Positions 1-7,572 of a stretch of DNA of 13,561 nucleotides are shown here, piece by piece (the first letter of the stretch is position 1; each line of letters begins with the position of its first letter). The notes under the pieces were generated by a model. That model saw nothing but the letters and a program-made list of their open reading frames with translations, searched no databases and was not told the DNA's origin. The translations under genes and the position numbers were made by a program. The DNA comes from Larix sibirica (lineage: Eukaryota > Streptophyta > Pinopsida > Pinales > Pinaceae), in assembly GCA_004151065.3 (NCBI GenBank), contig NWUY0300019645.1:58512-72072 (forward strand), read 5' to 3'.

Positions 1-10
1 CTCTTAGATC

Positions 11-165
11 TGTTGTGAGGATTTTCACATATTCGTACAACAATCATGATTTTTTCACAGTCCATACAACAATAACGAGTTTTTACAGTCCATATAGTCG
101 CTAGTCACAATTTCGATTTTCGTACAGATTCTCAGCCATCAAATCGATTCGTACAGTCTGTACGA
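11..165. repeat. degenerate short tandem repeats and small palindrome
   Basis: Roughly 28-30 bp units recur: one at 31-60 and one at 61-88 share the pattern of a 'tacaacaat' core, a T run and a terminal 'acag'; a decayed third begins at 89. A partial earlier unit may start near 11. The words 'tcgtacag' and 'ttcgtacag' recur at 119-127 and 148-156. Positions 149-165 form an inverted repeat with 8-bp arms around a single T (tcgtacag-t-ctgtacga). No gene is visible here. It may be untranslated or internal sequence of the plus-strand retroelement that ends downstream, but that is inference. Confidence 0.45.
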
Positions 166-1032
166 TTGGTAATTTTCTAGCAATTATTTCTTTCTTCTTG
201 CAAACGATGCAGAAGGAATCGGTTTTGATTGAACCATGCAATTGTTGTGATTTATAGGGAATCTGTCAAGATGGGTCACACAGCCTGTGTTGTTGGGTTT
301 ATCAAGGAAGAACCCCCAGCCACTTCTTGTGGTGTTTTCCTTACTGAAGAATATACAAAGATTTCCCATAAGCATTTATAATGTGTATTCCTAGAAGTTT
401 TTTTTTTTTGAAATTACTTGTTGCATAGATTTCAACATCCATAAGTTATTTTTGTCTTCTTAGGGTAGAATAATGTTTTGTCAGCAAGATCTTTTATAGA
501 TTAGTGGTAGAGCTATGCATTTCTTAGCTGTCCTCTCTGTGTTCTATCAATTTGTGGAAAAAAAATGAATCATGTATGAACAAATCTGGCTATCTAGGGA
601 AAGACAGATGAATCTTTCATGTTTTAAGAGTCCCATACTTTGAAGACAGGAAAGGGATCAGTTAAAAGCTTCTAAAGAGAATGATTGCCCAGAGAGTTTA
701 GTAGCTGTGGAACTAGGGAAAGATCCCTCATTGGTTGAGACATGCATGCAGATTGCAGTCTACTAGTGAGGTTATGCGACATACATGTGGATTGATGTAT
801 AGTAATTGACTTCGGGAGATTCGTGATTCAAGAGTTCAAAGAAGTGGAATCCAGGAACTTGGGAATTCAACTCAGGAACTACACCCTTCCACGAGTTACG
901 AGGCAGTTTGATGGAGCTTAACCTAGTCCAGGAACTATGTTCAAAGAAGAAGCTTCCAACAGATTTTTTGTTTTCAGTTTATGTGTTTTTGAGTATATGT
1001 ATTTGATTTCAGCACTATATGCCTTATGGGGG
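166..1032 (+). other. non-coding stretch, probably internal 3' part of a plus-strand LTR element
   Basis: I see no recognisable protein in either strand. The 63-codon minus-strand frame near 184-375 matches nothing I know. The stretch ends with a short purine run (tatggggg, 1025-1032) directly before a TGTTAGG start, which is how the polypurine tract of an LTR retroelement meets its 3' LTR. If so, this is the region between pol and the LTR, or the body of a non-autonomous element. The words 'caggaact' and 'ccaggaact' recur between about 850 and 950 but do not form a clear array. Confidence 0.35.
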
Positions 1033-1048
1033 TGTTAGGATATAAGTC

Positions 1049-1083
1049 TACATTAATGTAATAAAGTCACTTAAGTGACTTTA
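1049..1083. repeat. two adjacent perfect palindromes in the LTR
   Basis: A 12-bp perfect palindrome (tacattaatgta, 1049-1060) is followed one base later by a 22-bp perfect palindrome at 1062-1083, centred on cttaag. Both lie at the start of the candidate LTR, where U3 regulatory sites would be. They could be binding sites for dimeric regulators or simple hairpins; the sequence alone does not decide. Confidence 0.7.
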
Positions 1084-1138
1084 GGATAAAAGTTAGGGTC
1101 TTAGGTGTTTTAGGCTCTTAGGCATAATGGGGGTTAGG
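1081..1138 (+). repeat. cluster of six TTAGG words in the U3-like region
   Basis: TTAGG begins at 1081, 1093, 1101, 1110, 1118 and 1134, with spacings of 12, 8, 9, 8 and 16 bp. It lies upstream of the TATA-like box at 1157, the usual place for short repeated enhancer motifs in an LTR. The spacing is too irregular for a telomere-type array. Confidence 0.55.
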
Positions 1139-1156
1139 TTTTGGTCATTCAAACTG

Positions 1157-1211
1157 TTTATAAGAGTGAGAACCCTCATTGTAATGTTGTACTGTACACT
1201 CTCATAATAAA
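1157..1211 (+). promoter_or_regulatory. TATA-like box and polyadenylation-type signal of the LTR
   Basis: 'tttataag' at 1157-1164 and 'aataaa' at 1206-1211 are spaced as a core promoter and a poly(A) signal of one short LTR. This is pattern matching only, and both motifs are common by chance in AT-rich DNA; their position inside a TGTTAGG-starting block gives them weight. Confidence 0.4.
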
Positions 1212-1292
1212 ATTGTTCTGTGTGTTATTGAGATCATGGGTTTTGTAATCTAACCCGCTCTAGGGTTTCTCGTTTAGTGGTTCTCGGAATAA

Positions 1293-2329
1293 ACCATACG
1301 TGAACCTAAATTGAAGCAACACCGTGAAGTGCTCCTATCACTAGCGCTACCTTCCCAATCAGAATTTTAAAAACCTTGTTGCACCATGTCTCCATCACCA
1401 ACATACCTTAGTCCAAAATGCACTATGCCTTTCAAGTAGCAAAGCACATGTTTTGCAACAACCCAATGAACTTGCTTGGGTTACACCATGTATTGACTTA
1501 AGGTGTTGATTGCAAAACAAATGTCAGGCTTAGTATTTATCAAATAAATAAGGGAACCTCTCATTTGTCTGTATATAGATGGATCGATCAAATTAGAATC
1601 AAAATCAACAAAGGACCTCAGATTTGCTACCATATGAGTAGCCGTGGGCTTGTAGTCCATCATCTAAAATGTCTTTAAAATCTTGACTACATACTTACCT
1701 TGTCGAAGGAAAACTTCACCTGGAATTTTCCACCCTCTAGACCCAAAAAGTAGTGCATCAAGTTGATGTCCTTCATGTCAAATTCGTTTGCCAACACTGT
1801 TTTGCACCAGAGTTTCTTTGAAGTTTCTGTAAGTATGAGATCATCTACATACAAGACTAAAACAAGCAAATTAGAATGATCAACCAATTAGTAAAGATTG
1901 GAATATGCATTTTAGTGAAACCTAAACTTGAAAGTACCCATTGATCATTGAGTATCATGCATGTGATGCATGTTTCAAACCATAAAGGGCCTTCTTCAAC
2001 TTGCAAACAAGGATCTCACATCCATGCATCTCAAAGCCTCTTGGTTGGTTTATGTATACATCCTCCTCAATCAAATTATGAAGAAATGTTGTCTTTACAT
2101 CCATTTGATGTAAACCCCAATAAAAAACCATTTCTAAAGACATCCGATAGAGGTATACTTGGTTACAAAAGCAAAAGTCTCTTCATGGTAAACTCCCTTT
2201 TTATGGGAGAACCCTCTAGATTGATACAGAGCTTTGAATTTTTCTACTCTGCCATCTACTGCATGCTTGACCTTGTACAATCACTGACTTCCCTTATGGT
2301 CTATCACTATCTCCCACACCATTCTTCAT
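1293..2329 (-). pseudogene. Ty1/copia reverse transcriptase-RNase H relic
   Basis: Reading on the minus strand, fragments in several frames follow the copia pol order. The N-terminal fingers occupy 2329-2144 (YKVKHAVDGRVEKFKA, HEETFAFV). The block HQMDVKTTFLHNLIEEDVYI to KLKKALYGLKHA lies at 2143-1955. The catalytic YVDD box is at 1848-1837, followed by MHYFLGLE. The block YRQMRGSLIYLINTKPDICFAINTLSQ lies within 1663-1481 in two contiguous parts, and the RNase H start (GDGDM, NSDWEGSASDR, CCFNLGSRM) runs to about 1293. The YVDD box is intact, but stops and frame changes at about 2144, 1955 and 1887-1663 rule out a working protein. Known copia RNase H should continue well past the SxxMV motif, so the C-terminus is cut off where the plus-strand LTR begins. 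Upstream integrase is absent here. Confidence 0.88.
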
Positions 2330-2381
2330 GATTGCATCGAGAGTAGCGAGGTGTTCTACAACCTAGTATGGGAGAGATGTT
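2330..2381 (+). repeat. left terminal inverted repeat
   Basis: It pairs with 2758-2807. The longest uninterrupted shared block is agagtagcgaggtgt, preceded by gattgcatc with one mismatch between the blocks (g on the left, a on the right). Confidence 0.8.
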
Positions 2382-2465
2382 CTCACGTTATGTTACGTAA
2401 CGTAACGTTCCCAATCTTTATGGGCGAGATGTTGTCATGTTACATATGTAACGTAACGTTCCCAA
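2367..2465 (+). repeat. two-copy direct repeat inside the left arm
   Basis: Copies at 2367-2414 and 2419-2465 (period 52 bp) both run from tatggg, through gagatgtt, to gtaacgtaacgttcccaa. They differ at about seven positions. The gtaacgtaacgtt core is itself close to palindromic. Subterminal repeats like this are typical transposase-binding sites in some DNA transposons; that role is inference. Confidence 0.8.
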
Positions 2466-2757
2466 AAATAAAAAAAATATTAAAAAGATTCATGTCGGTT
2501 CATAACTTATCAAAAATGGTAATTAAAAAAACTCATCTTTAACTCGGATCTATTAAGCATGAGAGGGATCCAATTTATTGAGGTGTAATTTTTTCTTGAT
2601 ATGTAAAAAATTTAAGATAAAAAATATTCAAAAAATAGTCATGATTATTAGATTAGCATAATATATATTTAATTTCATTAAAACATATGTAAAAAATTTC
2701 TAGTAAACATTTTTTTTTTAAAATTAAAATATGTAACGTTACATCACATCACATCAC

Positions 2758-2807
2758 AACATCTCCCTACTAGGTTCTAAGCACACCTCGCTACTCTTGA
2801 TGCAATC
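2758..2807 (-). repeat. right terminal inverted repeat
   Basis: It is the reverse complement of 2330-2381 with scattered changes. Just inside it lies a short acatc/acatcac tandem run (about 2741-2758). Confidence 0.8.
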
Positions 2808-3913
2808 AATGACTTTGTAACATTCAATAGAAATGAAACCCATACCCTTTTTAAACATTATACCTTATTGTAAAAGGTCAAAGTAATTTACAAAATAATT
2901 ATATGAAAAACTCTTAGTATTTGAAAATGATATCTTATTTAAATTTGTTGATATTAAATATAATTTTTTATTAAATAAAATACATAATATATACCATTAA
3001 ATTAAAAATTAATATTTTTTTTTTTTACATAAAACTCAAAACACTCACTTACCTAAACTAACTCACTACTCTTTCTTAATTATAAATACTATATATTTAA
3101 TATAAAATTCTCAATTTATTTTCATATTTTTTCTACGTTAGAATCCTTAACATAATCCAACTACTCTCATGCATACAAATACTATGTGGTAAATGCCATA
3201 AATTTGAAGAGATTGTAAAACAACTAAATCAAAATATAACCTTACTTCATAAAAGTTTATAATCACAATATAGATTTAAACTAAGTGATCTTAGTTTAGG
3301 ATAATCAATTTTCTTTTTTTAAGTGTCTAATCAGGAATATAGATTTAAACAAAGTGATTTTAGGATAATGGATTAATTAAGTTATAAGTGTGGAAACATT
3401 AATAAAAATAAAACATAGTAAAAAATTAAATATATACAAAATAAATTAGATAAATACAATAAAAGTTTGTAATTAGAAATTTGAGTTTAGCATAAAAATT
3501 TAAAAATAATTTAAAAAATAGATTAATTAAATTATTAAAGTCGAAGTATGATAAAAACAACAAATAATAAATAAAATACATTTTAGATTTTGGATTAAAC
3601 AGGGATCCAACGTAACTAAAAATATAGATAATACAAAAATAAAGGAGCTTGCAACATTAAAATTAGATATGCTTCTAACAAAAGTACTTTAACTTATACA
3701 TCTAAGTTATTGTCCTTTCATTCTAGAAGGTGATGTTGTTAGTGATATAGTCTATGAAGTAAACACCTAATAGTAAAATACTTTTACAAAACATAGGTTA
3801 GAAGAAATTTATTTTAAAACATGATAGCTTATGACCTCATCATAATTTAGATCTAGGGGGTCTAGTTCTTGTATGTTCACCTCCATAACTTCCTAGGGTT
3901 GATTGACTATGTC
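2808..3913. other. very AT-rich stretch without a gene
   Basis: Long A and T runs and many stops occur on both strands, and no coding similarity was seen. A short piece next to the inverted-repeat element (2808-2900) could be the upstream continuation of the interrupted copia element, but I cannot read copia residues in it. A scaffold-attachment type region is possible from composition alone; nothing specific supports it. Confidence 0.5.
3268..3374 (+). repeat. imperfect direct repeat with internal hairpin
   Basis: The block starting atatagatttaaac at 3268 recurs at 3337, with both copies continuing through aagtgat and ending ggataat near 3305 and 3370 (period about 69 bp). The first copy contains a perfect 9-bp-arm hairpin, taaactaag-tgat-cttagttta, at 3277-3298; the second copy has lost one arm. 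It looks like an old local duplication. Confidence 0.6.
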
Positions 3914-4390
3914 TTAATTTCTGTGCATTGGGAAGGATGTCACTAATTGGTTGGAGATTATAGATGAGGAACCTCGCTTGAGCTCTAAGACCATATTTCT
4001 CAACATGTCACACTTGTCCTCCCAATCTTGTATTTTCTTTCTATGTTGCAGCAAAATGTTCACGATGGCAACATTTTGAGAATAATGGTGATGTTCTAGC
4101 TTGTGGGATTTGGAAGTAAGGGTGAATATGGAAGTGTTATTGTCATTTATCATGTCTTCCTACCTTCTCATTAGTCTCCTAATTTCTTGAAAATATCGTT
4201 GACAGTTAGGGGGTTGGTTGTAATCCATGACCCTGGGCTTAGATATGAGCCTAGAAGGTAGATAAACCCACCTAAAGTGAACTATTGACCCAAATGCTAC
4301 CTCACGAGGAGGGAAAAGAGTATGATTTTCTCTATGAGAAGTGTTGCATGGGAACTTGGCCTTGGGATGAATGTAAAGCACCCATAACAC
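3914..4390 (-). pseudogene. unrecognised coding relic, 159-codon frame with one internal stop
   Basis: Two open segments, 4390-4160 and 4153-3914, lie in the same frame, separated only by one TAG and two codons (R-stop-E-D-M). So one reading frame covers 477 bp with a single interruption, unusual in this AT-rich, stop-filled window. The first part is basic and proline-containing, ending in NCQRYFQEIRRLMRR. The second has a heptad-like, charged stretch (HYSQNVAIVNILLQHRKKIQ, then WEDKCDMLRNMVLELKR) that could form a coiled coil. I do not recognise the family. A retroelement Gag-like or structural segment is possible but unproven. The RNase H fragment about 600 bp upstream is on the same strand, so both may belong to one decayed element. 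Confidence 0.4.
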
Positions 4391-4982
4391 AACACAAGAA
4401 CTATGACTAAGTAAGTTGAACTCACTGGATTCTATATTACTATTGTTAAAACCCTAAAATAAAATGAAACTCCGAGAAATATGTATAGGATTAAGCAAGG
4501 AGCTATTACATTTTTGTTATGTTGTTGATTAAGAGAAGCGAAGGAGAATTGAATGTGTACCAATTCCAACTTCCACAATGAAATCAAATAAAAACTCTAT
4601 TGTTGATGAACTATGGATGGTCAAAGGCCATAGGTGCCCAAAATCAAATCTTGAACAAGATCCAATTGTGCGCCCAATAAAAAGCTTGTCGCATGATCCT
4701 GCCTTATTGGGTATTTCAACTTCCTATGAGTTCCCAAATTCCCAAATGAAGATAACCAGAGAAATTTGTGCACCGAATTGGAGCCAATGTTGAACTCAAA
4801 TCCCATCATTGTTGGCGGAGGTAGAACCCATGTCTAGATAAGAAAAGAGGTTGAGCAAATGAAACATGTGTGAGGAGGGAATGCTCCCTAATTCATCATC
4901 CCTTCTCCCTTTGTGAGAATAAATGCCAATGAGACATGGATTTACCATTGCTACAACTACATGCATGAGCATTAATAGATTA
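4391..4982. other. no recognisable gene
   Basis: Several 60-70-codon frames overlap on both strands, but none shows a known motif. On the minus strand this is directly downstream of the RNase H fragment, so 3' untranslated sequence of that relic is a reasonable reading. Confidence 0.3.
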
Positions 4983-5380
4983 TGGATCAGAAGGAATGAA
5001 TCCACCATGTTTTTACCTATAGTTCCCCTTATGTAGCCTTGAGGCCATGCTGTCCATTTGGTTTGCCTTGGAGTTTAAGGCTTGTAGTATGTGCATAAAT
5101 CAAACCTCTTTGAAGTGATGGCATTGTTTTTTTATTTTTTTAACAATCTATGCAATAGAGATGTTTTTGGGGAGAGAGTTGTTATGGAGATGTTGTATGA
5201 TAATGGTAGGGTGGCTAAATACTAGAAGTTTCCATGTGCTTGATGAGGATGTGATCATGATCCCTTGGAGGAGACTGTAAGCCTCTACTTGATTGCTTGA
5301 CACCTTCTTTAGAACCCACAAGTATCTAATTAAATTATTTCCTTCGAGATCAATGAGGATTCCCCACACCTTCCACCCTT
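4983..5380 (-). pseudogene. RNase H type-1 (RVT_3-like) domain fragment
   Basis: The minus-strand frame from 5369 reads WGILIDLEGN, then YLWVLKKVSSNQVEAYSLLQ, then IIQHLHNNSLPKNISIA. After a stop it continues IVKKIKKQ, HILQALNSKANQ and HKGN to about 4983. This is the layout of the plant RNase H domain found at the C-terminus of retroelement polyproteins and in stand-alone relatives: GG/I-L-D-G strand, a NQxEAxxLLxG helix with the catalytic Glu, a strand that normally ends GDS, and a late DxxAN-like motif. The Glu (residue 29) is kept. The GDS aspartate is lost (VFSHP), and the late aspartate is replaced (NSKANQ). Stops follow ISIA and the HHFKEV segment. The first DGxxxxNPG strand is missing or too diverged, so the 5' end is truncated near 5380. 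Confidence 0.7.
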
Positions 5381-5393
5381 AAATACACAAAAA

Positions 5394-5533
5394 TAATTAG
5401 AATGTAGCAGTCTTTGTATTATTATGTGAATGTTGTATACAATGTTCTTTGAAAGAGAGTGAGATAAGAGAAAATGATATATTGCTAAGATTTGTATCAT
5501 ATGCACTATATATTGTAATATACATTCTAATTA
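5394..5533. repeat. 140-bp AT-rich segment bounded by 13-bp inverted repeats
   Basis: taattagaatgta at 5394-5406 is exactly inverted at 5521-5533. The interior has no coding capacity. It could be a very small MITE remnant or a chance hairpin in AT-rich DNA; no target duplication is apparent. A short (AT)n run follows at about 5540-5551. Confidence 0.4.
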
Positions 5534-5929
5534 CAAGAATATATATATATGGTTAGTGAAGACAATTTGGTTTCGTTACTGTCAACAAGGTGGATTTCAA
5601 CTTCTTGGAGTTCCACATGCTATCATTGGTGGCTTTTGTAAAAATCATAGGGACAATTAGTGTCCCTAGTTGTAGGGGTGTTCATAAGATGGTGAGCTCT
5701 TGTGCAAATGCATTCCGCTAAAGTGGGAATGTAGGTTGTTGACGCATGTGCATGCACCAGGTTGAAGTGTATGTGTTCATTTTGAAAATTAATGTGTATA
5801 GTGTTCCCTACACCAAACACTATAGAGGTTATGGGGATTTTCCCCTCAACCCTATGCATTACCGACGATGAGAAGTTGTCAAGGGAGCTACCCCTTTTAC
5901 CTTACGATCCTGACCATTGTTCCCCTCAA
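5534..5929. other. no recognisable gene
   Basis: A 78-codon minus-strand frame (5859-5623) is open but carries no motif I know. Small inverted repeats occur, such as tagggac...gtcccta at 5648-5668. This stretch directly flanks the end of the candidate LTR. Confidence 0.3.
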
Positions 5930-6100
5930 TGTTGGAGCACAAGGGTTAGTTTGATTGGAGGAAGTTAAAGCAAAGGATAAACACTTTTTTGAGGTTTTGT
6001 ACAACAAAATCATGTCACATGATACGGTAAACAAAAAATTGCAAATATTAAAACTCAAGAATATATTCAGATAAACACACATTCCTTCTATTGTTCATCA

Positions 6101-6108
6101 TTTTTATA
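6101..6108 (-). promoter_or_regulatory. TATA-like box of the minus-strand LTR
   Basis: It reads cctataaaaa on the minus strand, inside the candidate LTR and upstream of its CTCCAACA end. The evidence is motif and position only. Confidence 0.35.
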
Positions 6109-6205
6109 GGAAACATACACTCCATCAGGAGATAGATGTAGTCAAATATGACCACATCTTTTGGACAAATAAACTATATTAACTCTAATAGTCCAAGATA
6201 ATAAA

Positions 6206-6422
6206 ATATAACATTTTTTTCCTTGGAATACAATTTGTCTCATCTTCAAGCCCATAAGAGAAAATGTGATTGTTAGTACCTTGCCATCCCCAACAATAAT
6301 TGGTCCATGAAGGGCCCCAATTAACACTCAACTCATGGAGAGAAAACATGTCGCGAGTAGGATTTGAACCCAAATGGAGAGGATAGCATTACTCCTATCG
6401 ACCACCCAAGCTAGACCCAATT
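6206..6422 (-). mobile_element. tRNA-derived SINE with likely target-site duplications
   Basis: Read on the minus strand, the head contains an A-box-like sequence (tagcttgggtggtc, 6413-6400) and a strong B-box (gggttcaaatcc, 6371-6360), spaced as in RNA polymerase III internal promoters. A body unrelated to tRNA follows and ends in an A-rich tail (aaggaaaaaaatg and following, about 6225-6210). The element is flanked by near-identical ttattattctt (6433-6423) and tttattatctt (6205-6195), a likely target duplication. Its length of about 217 bp suits a plant SINE. A true tRNA gene is unlikely because the acceptor stem does not pair. I do not name a family. Confidence 0.68.
6360..6413 (-). promoter_or_regulatory. 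RNA polymerase III A and B boxes of the SINE
   Basis: The B-box gggttcaaatcc is nearly consensus. The A-box tagcttgggtgg is a good match but has one extra G compared with the usual tRNA-head form. Both are in the minus orientation. Confidence 0.65.
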
Positions 6423-6559
6423 AAGAATAATAAGGTATAATATACTCTAACAATCATAATAATAACTACTAAGATGCTCATCATATTTCTTTGAATCTCT
6501 TTTACAAAAGGAAAAAAAAAACCTCGAAATTAATTATTAAAGTGCTCACAAATGTAGAG

Positions 6560-6850
6560 TGCCTTAGTTCATGTATCAATTCCTCCTTTGAGCAACAAAC
6601 ATCCCTACTTGTAGTTGAATATGAGGAAATAGGTTGTTGAATTAATCCTTTGTGAACATGTTAAACTTAGTGGAAATTTTGTCTTGAATCTCAACCAAGT
6701 AAGTGAAAGTAGGTCCCTTGAGGGTGACTAGATTGCACATGACAGGAAAAGTATCCACTAATCCAATCAACACTGGAAAATTGGCACATTCTACCCAAGG
6801 TGGGAGATAGTTATCTCCTCTTCAATTTGGGATGGTTCATATAACTTTAG
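6560..6850 (-). pseudogene. gypsy pol C-terminal tail
   Basis: Minus-strand fragments downstream of the duplicated block read PPQLSIHSIINVNHLKLYEP, matching the end of gypsy integrase C-terminal domains (PPxxGIHxVxNVxxLKxYEP). Further fragments resembling YLVEIQDK and a terminal FPHIQLQV follow near 6600. Frames change several times. No convincing chromodomain can be read. The coding similarity stops about 110 bp before the candidate LTR. Confidence 0.6.
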
Positions 6851-7572
6851 ATGATTAACATTAATGATGGAGTGAATACTTAATTGTGGAGGAAAATCTA
6901 GTTGGCACTAGTGCCTATATACTTTAGGATTGTGTACATGACATAACAAATCAGTTGGAGTTTATGATGTTTTTTTCCCATGAAATTTTTCTTTTGTAGA
7001 TGCATCCATACTTGGTCGTCAACCTCTAATAAATTTGGTATTCAATGGTGACGACAAAGGGTCTTGTAATGCTCTTGATTCTTGTGTAGTGCCTCTTGTA
7101 CATGTGCATGTATCATGGAGAGTTGTTGCACAAATGAAGTGATTTTTTGTTGAGCATTGATTTCTTGGGTTAAAATGCATTGAGGCACTTGTGCACGAGG
7201 AAGTTCATATGGTTCCAGTTGTTGGTATCCATAGTAAACCTAAAATGGTGAATGTATGGATGAAGAGTGATTTCCCTATTGAAACAATGTTGGGCAATGT
7301 GGAGAGACTTATCCCACTATTTATTTAAAGCATAATAAATGTGGAGAAGTTTCACAAATGTGCAATTGAAAATTTCTATATGTCCATTTATCTAGGGTTG
7401 GAAGAAAATTGAATACTAGAGTTTGTAATGTAGGAGTTTCCATAATGTCTTTCAAAAAATGAATAGGAAAACTAGCATCCTAATAAGAAATGATGGTTAG
7501 AGGTCACACAAACTAAGAGCATACATGTCTAAAGAATAACTCAATTGTTTTCTATGTTGTGATGATCTTGGA
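6850..7572 (-). pseudogene. second (downstream) copy of gypsy integrase C-terminal part
   Basis: The minus-strand similarity restarts at 7572 with SSKIITT, then KTIELFFRHV and PLTIISY. These correspond to the core-domain segment KxITxxxxxxLFFRHVW...LPxxIISDxD, already present once upstream. It proceeds to HYKTLCRHH, DDQVWMHLQKKNFMGKK and a YTILKYIG segment of the C-terminal domain. The same residues occur in the copy at 7573-8268. The catalytic aspartate of the ISD motif is replaced (ISY). Numerous stops are present. Confidence 0.75.

Larger units (their letters stand above)
1033..1290 (+). mobile_element. candidate 3' LTR of a plus-strand retroelement (3' end uncertain)
   Basis: The sequence starts TGTTAGGAT right after a G-rich purine run. 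It contains a TATA-like box (tttataag, 1157-1164) and, about 45 bp later, a polyadenylation-type hexamer (aataaa, 1206-1211). These are the expected U3, R and U5 signals of a short LTR. The 3' border is not clear: a poor match to the inverted end (atctaac) occurs near 1247-1253, and the opposite-strand copia coding similarity begins near 1293, so the end lies between about 1254 and 1292. No second copy is in the window, so target-site duplication and LTR-LTR identity cannot be tested. It could be a solo or 3' LTR. Confidence 0.5.
2330..2807. mobile_element. 478-bp non-autonomous element with long terminal inverted repeats (MITE/foldback-like)
   Basis: The first 52 bp (2330-2381) and the reverse complement of the last 50 bp (2758-2807) match closely. 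They share gattgcatc, then agagtagcgaggtgt, then aacctagta and ggagatgtt, with a few mismatches and short indels. The similarity weakly continues inward (atgttgt...ttacatatgtaacg on the left; the inverse at about 2731-2762 on the right). The centre is AT-rich with no coding capacity, as expected for a DNA-transposon derivative moved by a transposase made elsewhere. It sits exactly at the 5' edge of the copia RT similarity. The target-site duplication is not clear: 10-bp flanking words tgattgcatc and tgatgcaatc differ at three positions and may instead be part of the inverted repeats. Superfamily cannot be assigned. Confidence 0.75.
5930..6452 (-). mobile_element. candidate LTR of the gypsy element, carrying a SINE insertion
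   Basis: On the minus strand the block begins TGTTAGAG (6452-6445) and ends CTCCAACA (5937-5930), a near-perfect inverted terminal pair typical of LTRs. A TATA-like sequence (tataaaaa, plus strand 6101-6108) lies about 170 bp before the end. It is on the 3' side of the minus-strand gypsy pol relic, about 110 bp past the last pol similarity, as a 3' LTR should be. Removing the SINE leaves about 305 bp. Weak points: the bases just before 6452 are not a good polypurine tract, and no target duplication is visible (ttgag follows the end). Confidence 0.5.

Noticed and set aside
1081-1138. Interstitial telomere-type TTAGG array
   Set aside because: The spacing is irregular (8-16 bp) and plant telomeres normally use TTTAGGG; this is not a tandem array.
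1948-2331. 127-codon plus-strand open frame
   Set aside because: It lies opposite well-supported copia RT residues on the minus strand and has no motif of its own, so it is a shadow frame.
4578-4793. 71-codon plus-strand frame
   Set aside because: It has no motif and is overlapped by a similar-length frame on the other strand (4621-4809). Both look like chance.
5623-5859. 78-codon minus-strand frame
   Set aside because: It is open, but I can see no family motif, no repeat of the frame, and no coding context.
6345-6420. A genuine tRNA gene on the minus strand
   Set aside because: The A and B boxes are present, but no acceptor stem pairs, and the unit continues into a non-tRNA body with an A-rich tail and flanking duplications. 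A SINE fits better.
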